Part shown: positions 1 through 6,283 of the stretch, piece by piece
Layout: each line of letters opens with the position of its first letter
Position numbering within the stretch: position 1 is the first letter of the stretch
Source: Pseudomonadota bacterium
GTDB lineage: Bacteria; Pseudomonadota; Gammaproteobacteria; Burkholderiales; Burkholderiaceae_C
DNA length: 6,283 nucleotides
Assembly: GCA_023415035.1 (NCBI GenBank)
Contig: JAEZLX010000195.1
Span: 1-6,283 of the forward strand
Reading direction: 5' to 3'
Translations under genes and position numbers: made by a program
The notes under the pieces: model-generated
The model's database searches: none
What the model was told of the DNA's origin: nothing
Seen by the model: the letters and a program-made list of their open reading frames with translations, nothing else

Positions 1-967
1 CTCGGGCTCGGGCAAGTCCACGCTGGCGCGCGACGTGTTGCTGACCAATGTCGCCGCTGCCGTGACGATGCGCTCGACCGCCGCCGGCCGCAAGTCCTGG
101 GACGCGGGCGAGCGTCCCGCCTGGACCGGCTGCACGAAGCTGCTGGGTAGCGAGGTGGTGGACCGTGTGCTGGAAGTGGACCAGACCCCCATCGGCAAGA
201 CGCCGCGTTCCTGCCCGGCCACCTACATCGGTTTCTGGGACACCGTGCGCAAGCTGTTCGCCGACACGCTGGAAGCCAAGGCGCGCGGCTACGGGCCGGG
301 GCGTTTCAGCTTCAACACCGGCGAAGGGCGCTGCCCGGCCTGCGAGGGGCAGGGCATGCGCACCATCGAGATGAGCTTCCTGCCCGACGTGAAGGTGCCT
401 TGCGAGGTTTGCCACGGCGCGCGCTTCAACCCCGAGACCCTCGCCGTGACCTGGAAGGGCAAGAACATCGGCGAGGTGCTGCAGATGGCGGTGGACGAAG
501 CGGTGGAGTTCTTTACCTCGATGCCGGCCATCAGTCATCCGTTGCAGCTGCTCAAGGACGTGGGACTGGGCTACCTCACGCTGGGCCAGGCTTCGCCCAC
601 GCTTTCGGGTGGCGAGGCGCAGCGCATCAAGCTGGTGACCGAGCTGTCCAAGGTGCGCGACGATGTCGGCCGCCGTGGCCAGAAGGCGCCACACACGCTG
701 TACGTGCTGGACGAGCCGACCGTGGGGCTGCACATGGCCGACGTCGAAAAGCTCATCCGGGTGCTGCACCGCCTGGTCGATGGCGGCCACAGCGTGGTCG
801 TGATCGAGCACGACCTGGACGTCATGGCCGAGGCCGACTGGATCATCGACCTTGGCCCCGAGGGCGGATCGGGCGGTGGCCGCATCGTCGCTGCCGACAC
901 GCCCGAGGGCGTGGTGCGCCGGGGCACGCACACCGGCAAGGTGCTGGCCGCGGTGCTGGCGCGCTGA
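1..967 (+). CDS. uvrA: UvrA-family excinuclease ABC subunit A, C-terminal part (5' end outside window)
   Basis: UvrA is the DNA-damage-recognising ATPase of nucleotide excision repair, acting with UvrB and UvrC in the cytoplasm. About 321 residues of the second ABC half are present; the open frame begins at base 2 inside the Walker A motif (SGSGKST). The zinc-finger pairs are CPAC (332-343) and CEVC (401-412), followed by the ABC signature LSGGEAQR (602-625), the Walker B end LDEP (707-718) and the switch histidine of IEHD (codon 809-811). The stop TGA is 965-967. Compared with E. coli UvrA as I remember it, this part is about 20 residues longer, with extra residues after Walker A and between the signature and Walker B (near [12 protein letters not shown]). 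Those insertions recall the very long tandem UvrA paralogues of Burkholderiales and Xanthomonadales rather than canonical UvrA. The family is certain; the subtype is inference because the N-terminal part is missing. Confidence 0.93.
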   Translation, partial: SGSGKSTLARDVLLTNVAAAVTMRSTAAGRKSWDAGERPAWTGCTKLLGSEVVDRVLEVDQTPIGKTPRSCPATYIGFWDTVRKLFADTLEAKARGYGPGRFSFNTGEGRCPACEGQGMRTIEMSFLPDVKVPCEVCHGARFNPETLAVTWKGKNIGEVLQMAVDEAVEFFTSMPAISHPLQLLKDVGLGYLTLGQASPTLSGGEAQRIKLVTELSKVRDDVGRRGQKAPHTLYVLDEPTVGLHMADVEKLIRVLHRLVDGGHSVVVIEHDLDVMAEADWIIDLGPEGGSGGGRIVAADTPEGVVRRGTHTGKVLAAVLAR

Positions 968-996
968 GGCCCCGGCCCAAGGGCGGCGGCCGGCGC

Positions 997-1015
997 CACG
1001 CGGATGAACCGCGTG
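997..1015. terminator. GC-rich hairpin 30 bases after uvrA, possible terminator
   Basis: A perfect 7-bp inverted repeat, CACGCGG (997-1003) and CCGCGTG (1009-1015), encloses a 5-base loop. It lies 29 bases past the uvrA stop. No T-run follows, so it is not a canonical intrinsic terminator. It may pause polymerase or protect the uvrA mRNA 3' end, or it may be a chance stem in GC-rich DNA. Confidence 0.3.
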
Positions 1016-1043
1016 CGGCGGTCTGCCGGGTCCCTTGCCATCA

Positions 1044-1057
1044 TTGATCTGGGACAA
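1044..1057 (+). promoter_or_regulatory. Possible FNR/Anr-type site upstream of the YeeE/YedE gene
   Basis: TTGAT-CTGG-GACAA resembles the FNR/Anr/Dnr consensus TTGAT-N4-ATCAA: one half is perfect and the other matches three of five bases. Its centre (1050.5) is about 80 bases upstream of the start point predicted from the -10 box at 1119-1124. That is in the range used by upstream-binding activators, and the predicted promoter has no recognisable -35. The match is imperfect and could be chance. Confidence 0.3.
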
Positions 1058-1118
1058 GCGCGCGGCACTTTGAATGGCCATGCGATGACGCCCTGCGGGT
1101 GTGCCCTGTTCCTGGCTT

Positions 1119-1140
1119 TATATTCGTGTTTGCGAATGTA
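1119..1140 (+). promoter_or_regulatory. SqrR/BigR-like operator overlapping the -10 of the YeeE/YedE promoter
   Basis: An imperfect 22-base palindrome runs from 1119 to 1140, with seven of eight arm positions paired. Its core is ATTC (1122-1125), eight bases, then GAAT (1134-1137), an exact match to the ATTC-N8-GAAT operator described for the ArsR-family persulfide/sulfide sensors SqrR and BigR. TATATT (1119-1124), a 5-of-6 match to the -10 consensus, lies inside the palindrome, so a bound repressor would block polymerase. No good -35 is visible 16-18 bases upstream. The gene behind it is a YeeE/YedE sulfur transporter, a known kind of target for these repressors. No repressor gene is in the window. 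Confidence 0.65.
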
Positions 1141-1160
1141 GTGATTTAAATGGGGAAGCG

Positions 1161-2240
1161 ATGGATGTCTCCGCGTGGATCGAGTCCCGGGGCGAGCCGG
1201 TCGTGCTGGCCGTGTGCGGCCTGCTGATCGGGCTGGGGTTCGGCTTTTTCGCCCAGCGCTCGCGCTTTTGCCTGCGCGCGGCAGTCATCGAGTTCTGCCA
1301 CGGTCGCTTTGGCGAGAAGCTGGCGGTCTGGCTGTTGGCCTTTGCCTCGGCCATGGTGGCGGTGCAGGGCCTGCTGGCCGCCGGCTGGCTGGACATCGGC
1401 ACGGCGCGCCAGATTGCCGCGCGTGGCAGTCTCTCGGGTGCACTGCTGGGCGGACTGATCTTCGGTGTCGGTATGGTGATGACACGCGGCTGTGCCAGCC
1501 GTTTGCTGGTGCTCTCGGCCAACGGCAACCTGCGGGCCCTGTTGTCGGGCCTGATTTTCGCCGTGACGGCCCAGGCCTCGCTGGCCGGCGTGCTGTCCCC
1601 GTGGCGCGAAGCCATCGCGGGCTGGTGGGTGGTCGAGGGCGGGCCGTCGCGCAGCCTGCTGGGGCTCGCGGGTGTCGAAGCGGCCGGGGGCGCTGCATTC
1701 GGCGGGCTCTGGCTCGTGGCGGCCGTGTACTTTGCCTGGCGTGCGCGAATCGCCAGGTGGCGCTGGATCGGCGGTGTCGGCACCGGCCTCATGGTGGCGC
1801 TGGCCTGGCTGGCCACCTACCAGGTGATGGCGCACTCGTTCGAGCCCATCCAGATCCAGGGTCTGACGTTCAGCGGCCCGTCGGCCGAGTGGCTGATGCG
1901 CGTGCTGTCCGAGCCGGGCAAGCCGTGGACCTTCGGCCTGGGGCTGATGCCGGGCGTGTTCCTGGGGTCGCTCGCGGGCGCGATGGTCGGCGGGGACTGG
2001 AAGCTGGAAGGCTTCAGCGGCGCCTGGACCATGCCGCGCTACATCGTGGGCGCCATCCTCATGGGCTTCGGCTCGATGCTCGCGGGTGGCTGCGCCGTCG
2101 GGGCGGGCATGACCGGTGGTGCGATCCTGGCGACCACGGCCTGGCTGACGCTGATCGGCATGTGGGTGGGCGGTGGATTGGCCGACCGGGTGCTCGACGG
2201 GCCGAGGGTGGAAGGAGCACCCGTCGCCAGCGCCACCTGA
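1161..2240 (+). CDS. YeeE/YedE-family thiosulfate/sulfur transport membrane protein
   Basis: The 359-residue protein is very hydrophobic, with about nine or ten membrane segments in two similar halves, the usual layout of full-length YeeE/YedE (TsuA-like) transporters of the inner membrane. The family imports thiosulfate or related sulfur compounds by relaying the substrate along conserved cysteines. The three expected cysteines are present: Cys37 in RSRFC, Cys111 in TRGCAS and Cys311 in AGGCAVGAG. Their spacing (74 and 200 residues) is close to that of Cys22, Cys91 and Cys293 in Spirochaeta TsuA as I recall it. I chose ATG 1161 because GGGGA (1152-1156) lies just upstream and the 1119-1140 promoter/operator lies before it; the in-frame GTG at 1101 would start upstream of that promoter. 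It appears to be a single-gene unit, converging on the MFS gene with a 6-base gap. No TusA or rhodanese partner is visible. The exact substrate is unknown. Confidence 0.88.
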   Translation: MDVSAWIESRGEPVVLAVCGLLIGLGFGFFAQRSRFCLRAAVIEFCHGRFGEKLAVWLLAFASAMVAVQGLLAAGWLDIGTARQIAARGSLSGALLGGLIFGVGMVMTRGCASRLLVLSANGNLRALLSGLIFAVTAQASLAGVLSPWREAIAGWWVVEGGPSRSLLGLAGVEAAGGAAFGGLWLVAAVYFAWRARIARWRWIGGVGTGLMVALAWLATYQVMAHSFEPIQIQGLTFSGPSAEWLMRVLSEPGKPWTFGLGLMPGVFLGSLAGAMVGGDWKLEGFSGAWTMPRYIVGAILMGFGSMLAGGCAVGAGMTGGAILATTAWLTLIGMWVGGGLADRVLDGPRVEGAPVASAT

Positions 2241-2250
2241 GCGGGCTCAG
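2237..2250. repeat. Palindrome joining the stop codons of two convergent genes
   Basis: CTGAGC (2237-2242) and GCTCAG (2245-2250) form a perfect 6-bp inverted repeat around GG. It folds as a 5-bp stem with a 4-base loop on either strand. It contains the TGA of the plus-strand transporter (2238-2240) and the TGA of the minus-strand MFS gene (2247-2249). It may act as a weak bidirectional transcript end, but there is no T-run on either side. Confidence 0.35.
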
Positions 2251-3485
2251 CGGCCGCGGCGGCGCAGCACCCAGACCCCGAGGCCGGCCACCACCAGCAA
2301 CAGGGCGGGAAAGCCGAGGCGGGGTGACCATTGCAGGCTGGCCGCACCCAGCATCGGGGCGAGCACGCCGCCCAGGGTGTACGAGAGCACCAGCACGGCC
2401 GTGCTGTTGACCAGAGTGATGCCCTCCTCGCGGGAGCCGATGTCGATCATCGCGAGCGTGTAGAGGCATCCGCCGGCGCCACCCCACAGGAAGGCAACGG
2501 GCGCGGCGAGCCAAGGTGTGCCCGCCACCCAGGGAATGACGAGCGTGGCCAACAGCGTGAGCAGGGCGCAGGCGCGCATCAGCAGCAGCCGGGTGGCACG
2601 GGCGTCGCCCCAGCGCTGGCGCGGGTGGTGGGCCATGCGGTCGGCCAGGAGGCCGGCGGGCAGCATGGTCAGCGCGCTGCCCAGGCCGCTGGCCGAGACC
2701 AGCAGCGCGGCGGCGCCTGCGCCCAGCCCGAGGCTCAGGCCGTACAGCGGAAGAATGGCCGTGAGTCCGCTTTCGAAAAAGCCGCCGATGAAGCCCACGG
2801 CCATGATCAGCGGGTGGGCGCGCAGCGCGTGCCACACCCCGCGCCAGCCCACGGTGGCGGAGGCGGTGTCGCGGGCACGGGGCAGGGGAGGGATCAGCAG
2901 GCTCCAGGCGAAGCCGCAGGCGATGAAGCCGAGCGACAGCCAGATGGCCTTGTCGCTGGCCGCGCCGACCCAGGCCAGCAGCACCGGGCCGATGACGAAG
3001 GTGGCCCCCACCATGGTCTCGAAAATGCCCACGTAGCGGCCGCGCCTGAGCGGCGGCGAGAACTCGGCGACCACCGCTTCGGCCAGCACCCAGCGCAGGC
3101 CCGAAGCCATTCCTGCCAGCAGGGCCAGCGTGAACCACAGCGGCAGCGTCCCGGTGAGGGCGAAGCCCAGGGTGGTCAGCACGGGCACCAGCGCCGAGAG
3201 CCAGAAGGTGCCACGGCGCCCCAGTCGCTGGGTGATGGCCGAGGCGAATGGGGTGATCAGGAAGACGCCGATCCAGCCCGTGGCCGCGAACACGCCCGCC
3301 AGCGCCGTCGGCGCGCCCTGGGTTTTCAGGCGCAGCACCAGCAGGGGGGCGAGCATGAAGTAGCCCACCAGCTCCAGAAAGGTCGAGCCGAAGATCGCCA
3401 GCAGGCCGCGCCCGGCATGGGGCTGCGGTGTCTGCACGGTGGCGTCCAGCAGTCCGACGGCAGGCGGGAGTGGGTGCTCGCTCAT
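2247..3485 (-). CDS. MFS transporter, YcaD-like
   Basis: The 412-residue protein has the length and hydrophobic pattern of a 12-helix major facilitator superfamily permease of the inner membrane. Visible family marks are QRLGRRG after the second helix, equivalent to motif A; RWVLAEAVVAEFSPPLRRGR, followed by VGIFETMVG, around helices 4-5; and GLLADRM in the helix 8-9 loop of the second half. The AEA...RGR...ET pattern recalls YcaD-like MFS proteins; the substrate cannot be told from sequence. ATG 3485 overlaps the stop of the upstream HAD phosphatase gene by one base (TGATG), and a weak GGGG lies seven bases before it, which points to translational coupling. A GTG at 3488 is an alternative start that would add one residue. 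The C-terminus ends in a basic tail (LRRRGR). Confidence 0.85.
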   Translation of the reverse strand: MSEHPLPPAVGLLDATVQTPQPHAGRGLLAIFGSTFLELVGYFMLAPLLVLRLKTQGAPTALAGVFAATGWIGVFLITPFASAITQRLGRRGTFWLSALVPVLTTLGFALTGTLPLWFTLALLAGMASGLRWVLAEAVVAEFSPPLRRGRYVGIFETMVGATFVIGPVLLAWVGAASDKAIWLSLGFIACGFAWSLLIPPLPRARDTASATVGWRGVWHALRAHPLIMAVGFIGGFFESGLTAILPLYGLSLGLGAGAAALLVSASGLGSALTMLPAGLLADRMAHHPRQRWGDARATRLLLMRACALLTLLATLVIPWVAGTPWLAAPVAFLWGGAGGCLYTLAMIDIGSREEGITLVNSTAVLVLSYTLGGVLAPMLGAASLQWSPRLGFPALLLVVAGLGVWVLRRRGR

Positions 3486-4297
3486 CACGCTGCCCCGCCA
3501 TCGCGTGCCGAGAGCACGGCTTCAGCCACTTCGGCAAAGCCCGCGCCACGCTCGCCCCGGGTGACGTAGCGTGGCCTGTGCGCCAGCCGGTCCCAGAAAC
3601 GCCGCACGTTGGCCACCCCCACGCTGTGCGGGCAGTGCCCGAACATGCGGGCATCGTTGGTCGAGTCGCCCACGTAGACCCAGCGATCCAGCTCCGCCTC
3701 CAGATCGGTTCCCAGGCGCTGGCGCACGATCCATTGCGCGCCGGCCAGCTTGTCATGGTCACCGATCCATCCGTTGATGTGGATGGAGCTGACCGTCGCG
3801 TGCAGGCCGCCTTCCTGCATGATGCGCACCACCTGCGCGATATCGTCCTCGGCCAGGTGGGCGAACTCGCTGTGGTCGATGGCGATGTCGGTTTCGCGGC
3901 CGGCGCTGTCGGTGGCCAGACGGGCGTGGGGCAGGCGCCGCAGAACCTCCTGCGCCACGGCCTGCAGCCGCACGAAGTTGCGCGCGCGCGTGGCGGCGTC
4001 CTGCAGCCAGTCCTTGCCCAGGCTGCCATTGGCCTGGCGCCACAGGGCCACGGCTCCGTTCTCGGCCACGATGGCATCGACGGGCCAGTCCAGGGCGAAG
4101 GGCTCGCTCCAGCCGGCCGGTCGGCCGGTGATGGCGAAGACCGGCAGGCCTGCGTCGCGCAGGCGCTGCAGTGCCTGGCGCGCATCAGCGGTGAGCGCGC
4201 CCTCGGTGGTCAGGGTGTCGTCGATGTCGGTGAGCACGCCGCGGATGCGCGCGCGCTCGGCACGTGGCCATTGGTCCAGTGGGGTGCAGCTTGTCAT
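3485..4297 (-). CDS. HAD-IIB family hydrolase (Cof/SPP-like phosphatase)
   Basis: The 270-residue protein is a haloacid-dehalogenase-fold phosphatase, probably soluble and cytoplasmic, with all catalytic motifs in order. Motif I is DIDDT with nucleophile Asp24 and acid/base Asp26; motif II is TGR at Thr57; ENGA is at 79-82; motif III is Lys183; motif IV is GDSTND with Asp211 and Asp215. The insert between motifs II and III has the size and position of the type IIB cap, as in Cof, sucrose-phosphate and mannosyl-3-phosphoglycerate phosphatases. The tail GAGFAEVAEAVL also fits that group. The natural substrate is unknown, likely a sugar phosphate. I chose ATG 4297 because an upstream extension to 4501 would run antisense through the riboswitch and shows no family similarity. 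No clear ribosome binding site precedes 4297, so the mRNA may be leaderless or nearly so. Its stop overlaps the MFS start. Confidence 0.87.
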   Translation of the reverse strand: MTSCTPLDQWPRAERARIRGVLTDIDDTLTTEGALTADARQALQRLRDAGLPVFAITGRPAGWSEPFALDWPVDAIVAENGAVALWRQANGSLGKDWLQDAATRARNFVRLQAVAQEVLRRLPHARLATDSAGRETDIAIDHSEFAHLAEDDIAQVVRIMQEGGLHATVSSIHINGWIGDHDKLAGAQWIVRQRLGTDLEAELDRWVYVGDSTNDARMFGHCPHSVGVANVRRFWDRLAHRPRYVTRGERGAGFAEVAEAVLSARDGGAA

Positions 4298-4324
4298 GGC
4301 AGGGCGGCAGTGTCGCACATCGGA

Positions 4325-4330
4325 TAAAAT
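4325..4330 (+). promoter_or_regulatory. Probable -10 box of the ahcY-tlyA promoter
   Basis: TAAAAT, a 5-of-6 match to the TATAAT consensus, stands out in otherwise GC-rich DNA. Transcription starting about seven bases downstream would begin at about 4337, the base before the riboswitch P1 helix, which is the geometry expected for a riboswitch leader. No good -35 is seen at 16-18 bases; TTGTCA at 4291-4296 is too far upstream (28-base spacer). Confidence 0.5.
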
Positions 4331-4337
4331 CCCTGCA

Positions 4338-4408
4338 TTCCGAGGAGCGTTGCAGCGCCTGTCGATGGCGTGAGGCTCGGAACCCCCTTCCTTCGCAACG
4401 ACGCTCAT
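4338..4408 (+). ncRNA. SAH riboswitch aptamer controlling ahcY
   Basis: This leader RNA binds S-adenosylhomocysteine and raises expression of genes that dispose of it. The conserved blocks CCGAGGAGCG (4340-4349), AGGCTCGGA (4373-4381) and CAACGACGCTC (4396-4406) are all present in order. P1 pairs 4338-4344 with 4376-4382, seven Watson-Crick pairs. A second helix pairs GAGCG-TTGC (4345-4353) with GCAA (4395-4398) and CGCTC (4402-4406), with three bases bulged. This crosses P1 and gives the H-type pseudoknot of this class. A variable hairpin sits inside (4356-4359 with 4367-4370). The aptamer starts just after the predicted transcription start, and ahcY begins about 85 bases downstream, the usual target of this riboswitch. 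Confidence 0.93.
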
Positions 4409-4485
4409 CTTCACCGTGCGTGTGAGGTGGGCATGCTCTCCATCTTCAGCCGGTGAAGTTCCGGTTGAACCATGCTTTGGGAGCA
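4409..4485 (+). promoter_or_regulatory. Proposed expression platform of the SAH riboswitch
   Basis: Two competing pairings are visible. TGCTCTC (4434-4440) can pair with GGGAGCA (4479-4485), six Watson-Crick pairs plus one G-U, hiding the ahcY ribosome binding site; a small hairpin (4444-4448 with 4454-4458) fits inside. Alternatively CTTCACCG (4409-4416), next to the aptamer, can pair with CGGTGAAG (4451-4458), eight perfect pairs. The two long helices cross, so forming the second should free the site. No T-run terminator is seen, so control is probably at translation initiation. The pairings are read directly; the switching is inference. Confidence 0.45.
4479..4483 (+). promoter_or_regulatory. 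Ribosome binding site of ahcY
   Basis: GGGAG lies eight bases before ATG 4492 and supports that start over the in-frame GTG at 4453. The same bases are the target of the anti-ribosome-site sequence at 4434-4440. Confidence 0.6.
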
Positions 4486-4491
4486 CATTCC

Positions 4492-5925
<1,434 letters not shown>

Positions 5926-5931
5926 TGAGCG

Positions 5932-6283
5932 ATGCGCGCTGACCAGCTGCTCGTCGAGCGCGGACTCGCTGCATCACGCTCGCAGGCCCAGCGGCTGATT
6001 GCCGCCGGCATGCGCTGGCGCCTGCCGGGCGGTGCCTGGCAGCGCGTGGGCAAGAACGGCGAAGCTGTGCCCGATACCGCCGAACTGGCGCTGGACGACG
6101 CGGCCGAGGCCCGCTATGTGTCGCGCGGCGGCCTCAAGCTCGAGGCTGCGCTCGCGCACACGGGCGTGCCCGTTCGTGGCATGGCCTGTCTGGACGTCGG
6201 CCAGAGCACCGGCGGCTTCACCGACTGCCTGCTGCGCCAGGGCGCGGCGCGTGTCGGCGGCGTGGACGTGGGCCAGGGCCAGC
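5932..6283 (+). CDS. tlyA: TlyA-family rRNA methyltransferase, N-terminal part (3' end outside window)
   Basis: The frame is open from ATG 5932 to the window edge (117 codons). An S4-type RNA-binding domain comes first (RADQLLVERGLAASRSQAQ, residues 2-20), then YVSRGGLKLEAAL (about 63-75), and the start of a Rossmann SAM-binding domain, CLDVGQSTGGFTDCLL, followed by GVDVGQGQ. This order is diagnostic of the TlyA/FtsJ-like family, often annotated as hemolysin A; characterised members 2'-O-methylate rRNA. The gene begins six bases after the ahcY stop, with only a weak GAG ahead of it, so it is probably co-transcribed and coupled to ahcY and thus under the SAH riboswitch. Its product would release SAH, the substrate of AhcY. 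A nearer ATG at 5925 is in another frame and stops after five codons. Whether the SAM site is intact cannot be judged here. Confidence 0.9.
   Translation, partial: MRADQLLVERGLAASRSQAQRLIAAGMRWRLPGGAWQRVGKNGEAVPDTAELALDDAAEARYVSRGGLKLEAALAHTGVPVRGMACLDVGQSTGGFTDCLLRQGAARVGGVDVGQGQ

Noticed and set aside
975..984. Small inverted repeat GCCC-AA-GGGC after uvrA
   Set aside because: Four base pairs with a two-base loop are too short to form a meaningful hairpin.
1101..1160. Upstream GTG start for the YeeE/YedE protein, adding 20 residues
   Set aside because: It would place the start before the likely -10 and operator at 1119-1140. The added residues are not hydrophobic family sequence, and ATG 1161 has GGGGA in front.
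2331..3569. Plus-strand open frame (412 codons) opposite the MFS gene
   Set aside because: The product is rich in Gln, Gly, Ala, His and Arg with no domain; it is the antisense shadow of a hydrophobic transporter gene.
2059..4185. Very long minus-strand open frame (708 codons) across the MFS and HAD genes
   Set aside because: It is a shifted frame of two well-supported genes. Its product is Arg/Pro/Ala-rich without membrane segments or motifs.
4453..4491. GTG start adding 13 residues to AhcY
   Set aside because: It lies inside the riboswitch expression platform and has no ribosome site. ATG 4492 with GGGAG eight bases upstream is better.

Overview
The window looks like an ordinary stretch of chromosome from a high-GC betaproteobacterium, most likely order Burkholderiales and possibly Comamonadaceae. 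The reasons are the strong G/C bias at third codon positions, the Burkholderiales-like AhcY and UvrA sequences, and an S-adenosylhomocysteine (SAH) riboswitch in front of ahcY, a typical proteobacterial arrangement. There are six protein genes, two of them cut by the window edges. I see no mobile element, CRISPR array, tRNA or rRNA, and no stretch over 300 bases without a gene.

Layout. 1-967 (+) is the C-terminal part of a UvrA-family excinuclease ATPase. 968-1160 is an intergenic region with a hairpin after uvrA, a possible FNR/Anr-like site, and a promoter whose -10 lies inside a palindrome matching the ATTC-N8-GAAT operator of the sulfide-responsive repressors SqrR/BigR. 1161-2240 (+) is a YeeE/YedE membrane protein with the three cysteines expected of a thiosulfate/sulfur transporter. 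It converges, with a 6-base gap, on a minus-strand pair: 4297-3485, a HAD-IIB phosphatase, followed by 3485-2247, a YcaD-like MFS transporter. These two overlap by one base (TGATG), so they are probably co-transcribed and translationally coupled.

4298-4491 separates the divergent phosphatase and ahcY units. It holds a -10-like box, an SAH riboswitch aptamer at about 4338-4408 that folds as the expected pseudoknot, and a downstream segment where two mutually exclusive helices could expose or hide the ahcY ribosome binding site. 4492-5925 (+) is ahcY, adenosylhomocysteinase. After a tandem stop and 6 bases it is followed by the start of a TlyA-family rRNA methyltransferase gene, which runs off the right edge.

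How the genes fit together. The ahcY-tlyA unit belongs to the methylation cycle: TlyA is predicted to use SAM and release SAH, AhcY hydrolyses SAH, and the riboswitch senses SAH. The YeeE/YedE gene looks like an independent, sulfur-responsive unit. The items most worth checking are a Tyr at a normally invariant catalytic Asp of AhcY, the SqrR/BigR-type operator in front of the sulfur transporter, and the proposed expression platform of the riboswitch. I found no clearly new multi-gene system.
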